Shown here piece after piece: positions 9,979-20,216 of a stretch of 55,000 bases of DNA. This DNA is from Prorocentrum cordatum. Lineage: Eukaryota > Sar > Dinophyceae > Prorocentrales > Prorocentraceae. A program made the translations under genes and the position numbers. Below the pieces are notes generated by a model. The model had not been told where the DNA came from. It did not search any database and worked only from the letters and a program-made list of their open reading frames with translations. The stretch is taken from positions 1 to 55,000 of the forward strand of contig CAUYUJ010001327.1 in assembly GCA_963575745.1 (NCBI GenBank), written 5' to 3'. Numbering within the stretch: the stretch's first letter is position 1; each line of letters begins with the position of its first letter.

Positions 9979-11213
9979 GTGAGGGGTGCGTGCTGCACGG
10001 ACTCAAGAATCGATGATCTCGAGCAAGCAGTGAAGGACACCAAAGAATGGGTCCAGCGTGCCTTCTCGTGCAGCTTGGCGGCCGCGGGCCATGCCTTGGC
10101 CCAGGACTCCTGGAGGTCGAAACCAGGATGGGCCCACGCTCTTTTCAAAAAGAAGCAATTTGATGCTGGCCCCACCACAGACCCAACTTGGCGGTAAAGG
10201 AGAAGGCTCAGCAGTGGGAGCCGCGTTGGCGGGACTCGACGTGCACATGCGAGGACTGGCTGCGTGGCATGGCCGACTTAAGAGCTGCTGCACGTACCAC
10301 CCCCCCTCCCCCGCTTGAGATAGAGCAGGTCGATGCTCTCATCCAGCTTTTGCCTAGCTCTAAGGCGAAGGGTTGCGACCAAACCAGCCCGCTCGACATC
10401 CAGCGACGTCCCACTGCAGGCAGGGCCATGTTCGTTGGGCTTTCAAATACCATTGAGGGTGCAAGCGCATGGCCGATGCAGCTTCTTCTCACGGTCTGTT
10501 GCATAGTTCCTAGCGGCGACAGCGTGATAGACATTTTGCCTACGATGGCCCGCATCTGGTCGCGCGCTCGCGCCAACATCACTGATAAATGGTCGGAGTC
10601 CCTCGGGCACTTCTGGGATACAGCTGTGAAAAATCTTCTGCGGTGCGTGCCGCCATCGTTCGAGCGGTCATGGATGAGACTACAGCTTCGCTCTGCTTCG
10701 GTCAATCTGGACTTGGACAAGTCTTACGACACTGTAAGCATGAGAAAGCTCGTGCAGGAAGCTCGTGCAGGCCTCGATGGCCCAGGGTGCTCCTCCAATG
10801 TTACCCTTTTGGAGGTCCAGCTTTTCCTGGCCCCGAGGGTCCTCAAATCCAGGACCACGGCGAGCGACTTTGTTTATCCTGGGCGCTCGATCGCGGCTGG
10901 TTCGGGCCACGGAGTCAAAATTGCGAGTGTCTTCATGGGACCCATTTCACACGCGGCTCACGACAGTGCTGCCATCCCGCAAGCCCCCTGTCGGATTTTG
11001 GACGTTTGGTGGTGATACCGTGTTCCGTAGCGAGGGCACGCGTAAGACGGTCAAGGTTCAGATGACCAAGGTTGCGGAACAAGTCGTTTGCCGAACAGCA
11101 GTTGCCGATCTCGGACAAGACGAAGCTGGTCTGCGCGTCGAGTTCGCTGAGCCGTGAGCTGGAGCGTGACATCCAGGAGGCCGGCCGGCCGATTAATCCC
11201 ACCAGCCATCTGG
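9979..11213 (+). pseudogene. Reverse transcriptase of a LINE, frameshifted and catalytically dead
   Basis: The 72-codon frame 9979-10197 (with WVQRAFSCSLAAAGHALAQD) leads into the 275-codon frame 10188-11015. There KGCDQ (residues about 61-65) and ILPTMARIWSRARA (about 116-129) fit the early RT blocks, LDLDKSYDTV (about 174-183) is motif A, and IAAGSGHGVKIA (about 225-236) fits motif B. A frameshift pair is likely near 10630-10690, where the alternative frame reads SSAVRAAIVRAVMDE. In another frame, 11005-11016 encodes FGGD where motif C (YVDD or FVDD) belongs, followed by RSEGTRKTVKVQMTKVAEQ. A third frame gives LPISDKTKLVCASS (about 11087-11128). The missing aspartate in motif C and the shifts mean no activity. 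Sequence stops near 11213 at family G. Confidence 0.75.
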
Positions 11214-11224
11214 GCGTGACTGGT

Positions 11225-12058
11225 TTCGGTAGTTTCCTCTTCCAACCCTCCTTACTCCCCTACGGGGAAGGGGTCATCACTGTTCCCTATCAATATACAC
11301 CCCCTCCCCCAGGCGACCGGCAGCCAACCAGGAACCATGAGGACCCCATGCTCACCCCCCCACACCATCCCTGCCAAAAAACCATATAAAGCGCACTCTG
11401 CCTTCACATTTAGAGCATGCGCGGCCAGCCCGATGCGGCCCGCCCCCACCATCCCTGTCAAAAAACAAAACTAAATACGATGTTGGGCAAAGTCTTGAGC
11501 ATGTTCGTGAGGTCCGCGAGCACTTAAAAGGACGGCGGGGGTGTCACCATGTTGCCTGCTGTGCGCAGGACTACCATCCCCAACAAAACAATGCAAACTG
11601 CACTTCGCGGCTAAATCTGGTCATGCGCGGCCACCCCGCAATCACCATCAAATGGCTTTTGACAGGGACGGCGGGGGTGGTGGCGTATGGCCTGCTGTGC
11701 GCAGGCCCACCAGACAAAATGATGTGCATTGGTTTTCGACAAGGATGGTGGGGGCCGACATGTTTCCCGATGTGCGCTGTCACGTGCGCAGGCGCACCTG
11801 ACACACTCTGCACGTGCCCCGAACGTGGCGCACCTGGCGCGGCTGGAGTATGCGGCACACCTGGCGCATGCGGAGCACGTGGCGCACCAGGCGTGCCTGG
11901 CACGCTCGGGCCCCAGGGGTGCCTGGCGCGGGTCGGTTTTGGCTCCCAGTAGCTGCCCAGTCAAAGACGACCGCTGAACATGCTCAGGCTCAGGTGTTAC
12001 TTATGTGTTGGGAGGACGCTTGGGAGTGAGCTAGACGGCTTGCTATCCAGGGGGTGTC
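11225..12058 (+). repeat. Family G unit 1, imperfect hairpin array
   Basis: The unit starts after CCTCTTCCA, carries TCATCACTGTTCCC at about 11275, and then alternates CCATCCCTGTCAAAAAAC-type arms with inverted TTTTTGACAGGGACGG-type arms separated by ATCTGG-ATCATGCGCGG-type loops and GGCCTGCTGTGCGCAGG spacers. A GGCGCACCTGGCGC-rich segment follows (about 11790-11930), then a conserved 3' block with GTAGCTGCCCA, CTACTTATGTGTTGGGAGG-like sequence and AGACGGCTTGC, ending GGTGTCTTGA. Unit 2 starts directly afterwards. No coding capacity is evident. Confidence 0.65.
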
Positions 12059-12760
12059 TTGATCACTGTTCCTTATTACAGAACACCCCCTCCCCCACCC
12101 GGCCGGCAGCCAACCCAGAACCATGCGCACACCATGAGGGCCCCCCCCACCATCCCAGTCAAAAAACCAGACGAAATGCACATTGCGGGGCCCACCCTGC
12201 CAACACCCTCCACAATCCCTGTTAAAAAAACAATACGGAGTGCACATTGAATCTGGACAGTGCGCTGGCGCCCTGTGAGCACGTTGTAGTGTTTGTTGAC
12301 AGGGATGGCGGGGCACCCTTAGTGAAGCCGCTTTGTGCAGGACCACCATCCGTGACAAAAACCATGCAATGCAAAGTGCGCGTTGCGACAACGTCGTGGG
12401 TATTATGCTGGCCACCCGCGATCACTTTGTATCGTTTTTGACAGGGCCGGCGGTGGTGCCCGCATGATGATGTTTGCTGTGCGCAGGCCCAGGACAATAC
12501 TGACGCCCCCCACATCAGCACCTGGACCATGCGGACGGGGGGCGGGGGCATCACGCTTTTGTTTTACAACGATGGCACACCAACCGCATATGGAGACCGC
12601 GGCGAGCGTATCGCACCTGGCGTCCGTTTTGGTTCCCAGTGGCTGTCCATCCAGTGGCGACCCCTGGCTATGCCATGACTCGGATGCCACTTATGTGGTG
12701 GGAGGGCGGGTGGGAATGAGCTAGACAGCTTGCGCGCGGAGAGGGTGCCTTGACCCCTCC
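12059..12760 (+). repeat. Family G unit 2
   Basis: Head-to-tail with unit 1 and starting TCACTGTTCCTTATTA. Hairpin arms include CCATCCGTGACAAAAACC (about 12345) against TCGTTTTTGACAGGGCCGG (about 12431-12449). The 3' block recurs at 12637-12755: TGGGAGGGCGGGTGGGAATG, then TAGACAGCTTGC, then CCTTGACC. Confidence 0.65.
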
Positions 12761-13150
12761 CCCTACCCCCATACCCCTGAGTCTCGAGAGGGGGGAGCGC
12801 AGGTCGTTCAAGCGTCCAAGATGGCCTCGGCGAGCAGGCCAAAATCATGGATGCTACCCCCGTTTGGGCTACACGCTGGCCTCGGGGGGGGGCAATTGGA
12901 ACCTGCCCCTTTTTTGATCGATCTCCTCCAAGATGGCCCCAAGATGTCCCCAGAGGCTCCCGATGGTGCCCCACGAAGTGCCCAGGAGGCCGAGGCCCCC
13001 AAAATAACCACAAGAGGCTCCCAAGAGACCCCCAAGACGCTAGATGTGCTGATATATGCGGTAGGCGACCTTTGGCCTTGCCGCATGCTCCCCGGGCTTT
13101 GCCCGGGGCACGCTGGGTCAACCTGCTCAGAGGCCCCCACCACGACGCAT
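12761..13150 (+). repeat. Segment shared in inverted form with 52740-53290
   Basis: It follows the G unit 3' block and contains a CCCATACCCCTGAGTCTCGA-like start and many CCAAGATGGC and CCAAGAGGCTCCC variants. The same order appears on the minus strand at about 53290-52740 beside G unit 5, so this block probably belongs to the same larger repeat. Confidence 0.5.
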
Positions 13151-13174
13151 CCCCCCTACCACCCGAGTCTATCC

Positions 13175-13350
13175 CCCCCTGACGTTGCCCCTGATCTCCT
13201 CTGCTCCCTGGGGAAACCAAAAGGTACCGATACCGCTACTCCCTGAACCTCTCCCAGGGTGCGTTCTGACCAGAACTTCGAAGCGAATCCAGCCGTGGCG
13301 ACGAGGGCCTCCCAGGAGGCCGAAACAGGCGAAAACGAGGCACAAAGGTA
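13175..13350 (+). repeat. Dispersed repeat R11, copy a
   Basis: About 175 bases shared with 43950-44160 in the same orientation, including CCCCCCTGACG, GGGGAAACCAA, GGTA/GCGATACCGCT variants, GAACCTCTCC and GTGGCGACGAGGGCCTCC. No TIR or coding signal is visible. Confidence 0.5.
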
Positions 13351-13398
13351 GCGGCACCGGCACCTTGTCCTCCTGTGGTCGAGCAGACGGGATCGAAA

Positions 13399-13470
13399 GA
13401 TCGCGCCGCATCGCTGGCGTGGAAAACATCCAGCTCGAAGTCGGCGATGCATCGGCGATGCGGCGCGATC
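13399..13470. repeat. Hairpin with perfect 15-bp arms (GATGCATCG family)
   Basis: GATCGCGCCGCATCG at 13399-13413 pairs exactly with its complement at 13456-13470. The loop carries the palindrome CGATGCATCG. Related motif clusters occur at 26463-26590, 27697-27790 and 43190-43420. Confidence 0.7.
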
Positions 13471-13630
13471 CTCCGACCCCCCCTGCTTCTCGGCGTCAAG
13501 CACAGGGGGGAGGCCTCGCGCCCTCTGTTCTGTTCCCACTGCCGTTGGGGTTCGAGACCGCTGTGGACACATGCACTCTGAGTGAAACACGCACGCTAAC
13601 ACTGTCAAGCACCTGCATGAGAATGTATGA

Positions 13631-13785
13631 AGGGGCCCTGGGACACACAAATAAATACACACAAACAAAAGGGTTCCCCCATATTTTTCCATATTGTCTG
13701 AGTTTTTGTCTTCTCCCCCACTTCCCATATTTTCCCAGATTTTCTGGGGCATCGACGATTAATTGTGTCTGTGTTTTCCCCTCCT
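13631..13785. mobile_element. TIR-like element R5, copy a
   Basis: A locally AT-richer 155-bp block matching 32487-32657 throughout. The ends are loosely inverted (GGGG then GACACACAA at left; TTGTGTCTG then CCCC at right). Flanks GAATGTATG (left) and GAATGCATACG (right) could be a roughly 9-bp target duplication, as expected for Mutator-like elements. Confidence 0.5.
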
Positions 13786-13789
13786 GAAT

Positions 13790-14775
13790 GCATACGTACA
13801 ACTGACTGATACGGCTGGGCCGCTCGATCGTGGCGAGATCTGCCCCACGGGTGCCTTCTCCGAAGGCAGAGGCGGCCTCTCGGAGGGCCAGGTGGCTTCC
13901 GAGGAGCCCCGCGCCCTCCTGGGAAGGCCTGCCCCCGCTCACCTCTCACCTCCCCCCCGGGGCTCGTCGCCGAACTTCGACCCCACGCGGGAGGCCTGGA
14001 CTACCGTGTACACGTCGGTCGAACGAAGCAGGCAGAAGCATGAAGTAGGAAGGCGGATATAGCAGATTGTGTCCAGGTGCTCCCAGAGAATAGCCAAACA
14101 CAGCAAAAGCATGCTGGCTCTTGAAGTAGGAAGGCGCTTGAAGCAGATTGGGATCTGGGAATCCAAAAATACCTACTTCCAACGACCGGCGTGTACAGTC
14201 GGACCTGGGCCAGAATAACACCCCCCGAGAACACGAGACCCTCCGCCGGCCAAAACACCTAGAGCATCCAAGAGCACCGTCCACGGGGTGCTCAAGAACA
14301 TCCAACGAGCACGAAAAAGACTAGGGTACCCTCCCCGAACCGACGTCGATGCAATACCTCGATCCGACTGTACTCGATGGGGCCGACGTGGCTTTCGGGC
14401 CATAACTCGGCTCCCTGGCGGCCGTTCGGGACGATCCTGGCACCCCCGAAGCGCCCTCGACGAGGCGCAGCTGATGGAAGCCACCCCGAGTCCCGAAATC
14501 GCCGAAAAACTTGCGAGCCTTCGACTCCATCTGTTTCGAGGGCACCCGCCCCGAACCGACCTCGGCCTTCTACCTCGGTCCGACGTGCAGCCGAAGCCGG
14601 GCGCCGTCCGCCGAGCCCTCGCAGGCGGCGCGTCCTGGGCCAGCCGGCGGCATGGCAGGGCGCTCTGGCGCCGTAAGTGCCGCGCGCCGGCCCTCGGCGC
14701 CGAGGAAGCGCCTCGGGCCGACGGGGCATCGAAGCTATGGCCTCGGCTGGGGGGGGGCACGAGGGAACGGGGGGT
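13790..14775. other. Low-repeat DNA with a short duplication
   Basis: No gene is recognised. TGAAGTAGGAAGGCG occurs at about 14040 and 14118, a 78-bp spaced duplication that continues AGCAGATTG. Frames are open on both strands in the GC-rich part (14288-14760) without domain evidence. Confidence 0.4.
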
Positions 14776-15310
14776 AGGAGGAGGAGGAGGAGGAGGAGGA
14801 GGAGGAGGAGGAGGAGGAGGAGAGGAGGGAGGGCGGAGGAGGGGAGGGAGGAGGATGACGGGGAGGGAGGAGGAGAGAAGAAGGAGGAGGAGGAGGAGGA
14901 GGAGGGAGGAGGGAGGAGGGAGGAGGGAGGAGGGAGGAGGAAGGAGGAGGAGGAGGATGGAGGAGGAGGAGGAGGAGGAGGAGGAGGAGGAGGGAGGAGG
15001 AGGAGGAGGATGGATGAGGAGGAGGAGGATGAGGGAGGAAAGGAGGAGGAGGGAGGAGGAGGAGGAGGGAGGAGGAGGAGGAGGAGGAGGAGAGGGAGGG
15101 AAAAGTGAGGAGGAGGAGGACGATGGAGGAGGAGGAGGACGGGCGGAGGAGGGAGGTGGAGGAGGAGGGGGAGGAGGAGGGGAGGAGGAGGAGGGTGAGG
15201 GAGGAGGAGGGAGGTAGAGGAGAAGGAGGGAGGGAGGAGGAGCAGGAGGCGGAGGAGGAGAAGGAGGAAGCCGGGAGGAGGAGGAGGAGGAAGGAGAGAG
15301 GAGGAGGGGG
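14776..15310 (-). repeat. GGA polypurine tract
   Basis: About 535 bases of GGA with GGGA, GAT and GCA variants, the reverse complement of the TCC class. Glu/Gly/Arg-rich open frames here are repeat artefacts. Confidence 0.95.
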
Positions 15311-15515
15311 AGGGGGAGCGCCCGCCCCGGCTGGAGGGGGAAGCATCGGAGCGGTGGCCTCGGCTGGAAGGGTAAGCGTTCGCCAGCGCTGCCGATGAAA
15401 GTTTCCCTTGCTTCGGCCGCTGGTGCTGGTCATCTGGCCTCGGGACAATTTGAATTGGATCTAGGGCGAAGAACTGGCCAAGGGAAGCGGAACCTCTGAG
15501 GCCGCGGATTTTTGA

Positions 15516-15930
15516 CTGGTATATATATATATAGAGAGAGAGATACACACACCTACACCGATACACTTACATATACATGTGAATAATTTCATGATTGCAT
15601 GGGTTTATGTGTATGGATGTATGTATGTCGATATATATGTATGTGTATGTGTATGTAAATGTTTCCGTGCACGTATGTCTGTATGCATGGAGATATGCAC
15701 GTATCTATAGATTTATATGCAACAGTGTGTATGTTTGTATGCCTGTATGCGTGCATCGATGTAGTAAGGATGTATGTACGTATTTACGTACGTACATATA
15801 TGTGTGTGTCTGTGTATGTACGTATGTATGCATGCATGTCTGTATGTAAATATTGATGTATGTATGTATGTATGTTTATGTGTATGCAGGTATATGTATA
15901 CATACATACATACACAAGTGCATGTACAGC
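15516..15930 (+). repeat. TA/GA start then TGTA-type tetranucleotides
   Basis: TATATA then GAGAGA lead into interrupted TGTA, TGTG and CGTA tetranucleotides ending in CATACATA. Cys-Met-Tyr-Val rich frames on both strands are artefacts of the four-base unit. Confidence 0.9.
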
Positions 15931-16107
15931 GTAGAGCTCCCAATTTGTGCATATATTAGCATGGACCTGTCCACTGTAAGTGTCTAGGCGCAAGAGTTGT
16001 CCACTATAAACTGGCTTAGGTATTGACGGTCTGTGAGTAAATCTATATGTGAACGAGTTGGAATGCAGAGGAATACCAGTAGTACGAGTGCGTCTCTGCG
16101 CATCAGC

Positions 16108-16245
16108 CTGGGGCCTCCTGGGGCCTCATGGAACTTCCTGGGGCTTCCAAGGGCCTCCTGGAGCCTCTTGGGGCCTCCTGGGGGGCCTCTTGGGGCCTTC
16201 TGTGGCCTCCCGCAGACTCCTGGGGCCTCGTGTGGCCTCCTGAGG
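16108..16245 (+). repeat. Short minisatellite, unit near TGGGGCCTCC
   Basis: About ten imperfect copies of a 10-18 base unit built on CCTGGGGCCTCC with CTTGGGGCC and AACTTCC variants. It resembles the CCAAGAGGCTCCC-rich blocks at 12900-13050 and 52750-53170. Confidence 0.6.
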
Positions 16246-16298
16246 CATCGCCAGCGCCTCGCTCGAGATATCATCAAAAAATGCTCCACCACCATCAT

Positions 16299-16329
<31 letters not shown>

Positions 16330-16367
16330 AGCAGCATCATCATCAGCAGCAGCAGCATCATCAGCAC

Positions 16368-16421
<54 letters not shown>

Positions 16422-17160
16422 CATCATCACCATAATCAGCATAATCATCAGCATCACCAGCATCACCACCACAACGACCACAACCATCGTCATAATCATC
16501 AGAATCATCAGCATCATCATCACCATCAGCAGCAGCACCATCAGCATCATCGACATTATCATAATCATCAGCATCGTCATCATCACCACTGTTGTCAGCA
16601 TCAGTGTTGCCATCATCAACAACGACACCAACATCCTGCTCGTCAACATCATCCTCATCATCAGCAGCATCATAATCACCATCATCACCATCATCATCAT
16701 ACCCGCCCTCGTCAGCAGCATCATGGTCACCATGATCATCATCATCAGCAGCAGCATCACCATCATCATCATCATCATCAGCATCGCCATCGTCATCATC
16801 ATCATCATCACCACCACCATCATCATCATTGATGTCATCATCATTGGTGCCAGCAGCATCAACAGCGCCACCACCGACTCATGATCCTCCTCCACCTCCG
16901 CCTCATCTTCCTTGTCCGCCTCTTCCTCCTCCTCCTCCGCCTCCTCCTCCTACCCCCCCATGAACCATCATAATCAGCATAATCATCAGCAACATCGTCG
17001 TCATCGTCGCCGCCGTCGTCGTTGTACCCATCAGCATGGCCACCATGACCAGCACGATCATCAGCACCACCACCACCATTGAGACATCCTCGCAATCAGC
17101 ACGATCATCATCAGCATCATCAGTATAATCATCAGCATCATCGTCGTCATCGTCGTCGAT
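16246..17160 (+). repeat. CAT array with a conserved leader
   Basis: A leader of about 40 bases (CAGCGCCTCGCTCGAGATAT, 16250-16269, then a run to GCTCCACCACC) passes straight into CAT repeats with CAG, CAC and CGT variants, broken near 16880-16965 by a TCC part. A related leader sits before the next CAT array. Confidence 0.85.
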
Positions 17161-17441
17161 ATCGTCCTTGTATCCATCAGCATGACCCCCCGCTCCTCCC
17201 CCCTTCTGCCCCCCCCCATGGGGGGTGCGAAAACCAGCGCCTCGCCCGAGATACCCTCAAGCTCCGCCCCGAAAGCGCCGGATCTTGAGGATGCGAAGCA
17301 GGCAAACCAACCACTAGAGAGATCCCCGCAATCTGGGCGCGAACGGACGAGTGAGATACTCCCTAGCGGCCCCCCCTCGGGTGTGCTGAAACCAGCGCCT
17401 CCCCCGAGACATCCTCAGACTCTGCTCCGCCACGACCCCAA
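17161..17441 (+). repeat. Two further copies of the CAT-array leader
   Basis: Blocks at about 17236-17275 and 17386-17440 share ACCAGCGCCTC, CCCGAGA and CCTCA followed by GCTCCGCC with the leader at 16246. The second again abuts a CAT array. The sequence between is unique. Confidence 0.6.
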
Positions 17442-17493
17442 TCACCATTTCCATCACCATCACCATCACCATCACCATCACCATCACCATCAC

Positions 17494-17539
<46 letters not shown>

Positions 17540-17965
17540 AGCAGCATCAGCATCAGCAGCAGCATCAGTATCATCACCATCATCACCATCATCATCAGCA
17601 GCATCACCATCATAATCATAATCAGCAGCATAATCGGCGTTGTCATCATCATCAACAGCATCCTCATCATCACTCCCATGGTCATCATCGGCATCGTCAT
17701 CATCGTAAGAATCATGATCATCGTCATCAACATTATCATTAAGGTCATCATCGACCTCACTGTCACCATCATCACTAACACCGTTATCAGTATCATCATC
17801 ATTACCACCAGTAGTATCATCATCAGCAGCAGCATCATCAGCAGCAGCATGATCGTCCCCGCCTTCGTCATCATCTTCACCATCGTCAGCATCGTCATAG
17901 TCAGCGTCGTCATCCTCATCATCGTCACCAGCATCACCATGTCGATCAGCATCGTAGTTATCATC
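17442..17965 (+). repeat. CAT array
   Basis: The 5' part is a CACCAT hexamer run, then CAT with CAG and CGT variants. No gene. Confidence 0.95.
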
Positions 17966-18614
17966 ATCATACCATGTCCTACGAAGGGACCCTGAGTGTG
18001 TCTCTGGGTGGAAAAGAAGAGGAGGAGGAGGAGGAGGAGGTGATAGGAGTCGGCGCGGTCAGAGTAATAACCAGAACCCCATCCTTTGGACATGGGGAAA
18101 ATTTGCGGATGTCATGGTGCGACATCTTAAGGGCCGGCGCGTCGTCGGCATTGACGTCGACGGCGAGTCGTGGGGAGCTTCGAGGTTCGACGATCGAGGC
18201 TACGCACCGTAGGAGAGGAGCATGGAGAGGAGAAGGAGGGGGAGGAGGAAAAGGAAGAGGAGGAGGAGGAGGAAGACGACGAAGACGACGGGGGAGGAGG
18301 GGAAGAGAGAGGACGAGGACGGACTAGAGTGGACCCAAGATACATCAACAATGCTGCTGCACACAGTCACGTCCCAGGCCCCCCCATAAGACCCTGCAAG
18401 CCTCCCCACTCACTCCAAGCAGCGCAGCCTGCAGAGACCAGCGCCCGACGGCACTGCCCGTCGGGCGAAGGCCCCGCTTCGAAGAGGCACTGACCGGCAC
18501 CCTTCCGGCGGCAGGTCGGGCGTGCGACAGTGTATGCTCGCCCATGCGGCTCCACGAGACGTCCAGAAGTCCCAAGCGGGAGCCCCACAAGGTGCCCACG
18601 GGGTGCCCACAAGG
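17966..18614. other. Unique DNA with short GA-rich tracts
   Basis: GAG tracts occur at about 18016-18042 and 18226-18325. The remainder has no recognisable gene. Frames with GEEKEGEEEK-type composition are artefacts. Confidence 0.5.
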
Positions 18615-18870
18615 TAGAGGAGGAGGAGGAGGAGGAGGAGCGGGGAGGAGGAGCGAGGAGGAGGAGAAGGAGCGAGGAGGAGCAGCGAGGAGGAGCAGCG
18701 AGGAGGAGGAGGAGGAGGAGGAGGAGCGAGGAGGAGGAGCGAGGAGGAGCAGCGAGGAGGACGAGGAGGAGCGAGGAGGAAAAGCGAGGAGGAGGATGAG
18801 CGAGGAGGAGGAGGAGCGAGGAGGAGCAGCGAAAAGGAGGAGGAGGAGGAGGAGGCGCCCACGAGCCCCA
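18615..18870 (-). repeat. GAG tract with GCGAGGAGGAG units
   Basis: GAG repeats with a recurring longer unit GAGCGAGGAGGAG or GCAGCGAGGAG, suggesting a second-order minisatellite inside the microsatellite. Confidence 0.9.
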
Positions 18871-18993
18871 AGAGAAGTTCCACGAGGTGTCCGCAGGGGG
18901 CATGCCCTCTGTCCGTGCAGCGTCTCCCTGGCCTCCTGAGGTCCAAGGCGTTTCGAGCAGGCGCCCCCACGCTGCGAAGGAAGCGTCCTCCAC
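18871..18993. other. Unique DNA
   Basis: Non-repetitive GC-rich sequence before an inverted repeat. Nothing recognised. Confidence 0.3.
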
Positions 18994-19142
18994 GATGGGC
19001 CTGCTTTTGACCACCACCACCGTAAGCTGGAGGGGGGAAGGAGGAGGACGAAGAGGAGAAGGACGAAGAGGAGGAGGAGGAGGAGGAAGAGGAGGACCCC
19101 CTCCCCCTCCAGCGTATGGTGGTGGAAAACAAGCCCATCATT
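18994..19142. repeat. Foldback with a polypurine loop
   Basis: Imperfect arms of about 40 bases face each other: GATGGGCCTGCTTTTG then CCACCACC (left, from 18994) against the complement of GGTGGTGGAAAAC then AAGCCCATC (right, to 19139). Both arms end inward in CTGGAGGGGG. The loop is a GGA/GAC purine tract of about 60 bases. Confidence 0.6.
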
Positions 19143-19924
19143 CCATCCCTTGTAACTGCTGCGAACGTGTTAGACGAATGTGCCTGGCCCTTCTTGGGCG
19201 AGAGCCCCACTTTGACAGGGGACTGCTATCGATAACTGCTGCACACTGGCTTTCAGACGGATGTGCGCGGCCATAAGTCGAGACACCCAATTTGAACGAA
19301 ACTGCCCTCAATCCCTGTAGCGGTCGTAGCTGAACAGGACACCTGTGTCGCAAAGGCGAGCGCCCCATTGCGAAAACGATCGCCATCCGTCCGCGTGACC
19401 GCTGCAGTGCTCAGACTTGAGGATCCTCCAAGCGGTGGTGTCCAGCGAAACGCCTGACCAGCCCTACCAGCACGCCCGGGGGTGCGACAGGGAGGAGGTA
19501 TCCGGGAGGAGAAGGGGTGGAGCGGCATGGTAAGACACCGCTGAGCCAGCTCCTGGTGAACTGTTTTGGTCGGCGGGTCGGGAGCGGGTCCCTTCCGGTC
19601 AAGAGCTAAACGGGACGCGGGTAGCCCTAATTGGGGAGACAGGGCCTGGGCGGGCGGGGCCTCAGGCGGCCAGAGGAAAACAGGCGGCGCCGAAGATCTT
19701 GCACAGGACAAGGTGCGCCATGGACTGGAACAGGGGGCGCGGTCCCACAGGGAAAGCGGATTGGTGTTGCCGTCATCGGCGCGCCAAGAAGCTCCTGGTG
19801 AACACGCCGAGCACAAAATGGCCAGCTTTGGGGGATGCGACTCGCCGAATCGCCCTGTCAGGCGTCCGCCCGGCGGCCTCGGACCCCTCGGCAGATCCAT
19901 CGTCAATGCACACGCCTCCCGAAG
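19143..19924. other. Low-repeat DNA, no gene recognised
   Basis: Mixed-composition sequence. A minus-strand frame (19253-19906, 217 codons) and a plus-strand frame (19566-19979) overlap, with no domain, membrane segment or repeat pattern to prefer either. Confidence 0.35.
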
Positions 19925-20115
19925 GGAGGAGACAAAGGGAACAAAGGAAGAGGGAGGATGGATACGGGAGGAGGGATAAGGGAAGCGGGATGGAGATGAG
20001 GGTTGGAGAAGAGGGAGGGGGATAAGGGAGAAGGGATGGAGGGAAGAGGGAGGAGGGATAAGGGAGGAGGGCAGAGCAGAGTGGGAGGAGGAGGACGGAG
20101 CAGAGCGGGAGGAGG
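19925..20115 (-). repeat. Purine-rich tract with GGGATAAGGGA units
   Basis: Interrupted units such as GGAGGGATAAGGGA and GAGAAGGGATGGA. An irregular polypurine minisatellite. Confidence 0.75.
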
Positions 20116-20216
20116 TCCCTCGTCTGCTCCATCCCTGTTTCTCTACCTGGCACCTTCAATACATCCCTCAATCCTGTAGCCTGCTTCCCCCCTGATCAAT
20201 CCTAGGCTGTCCCATC

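Larger units (their letters stand above)
4896..11215 (+). mobile_element. Decayed LINE-type retroelement, possibly with SL at its 5' end
   Basis: On the plus strand, in LINE order, lie an SL relic (4896), a coiled-coil ORF1-like region (about 5480-6660), the C-terminal part of an APE-type endonuclease (about 8990-9435), a linker (about 9979-10190) and reverse transcriptase (10188-11213). Frameshifts, stops and insertions separate these parts, so the copy is dead. It ends abruptly where family G repeats begin. That the parts are one insertion starting at the SL is my inference from order and strand. The 6.3-kb span includes unrelated repeats such as 5259-5399 and 7795-8090. Confidence 0.5.

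Noticed and set aside
12289-12320. Terminators or promoters at TTTTTGACAGG-type boxes
   Set aside because: These are arms of the family G hairpins and recur at regular places in the unit; nothing indicates a regulatory role.
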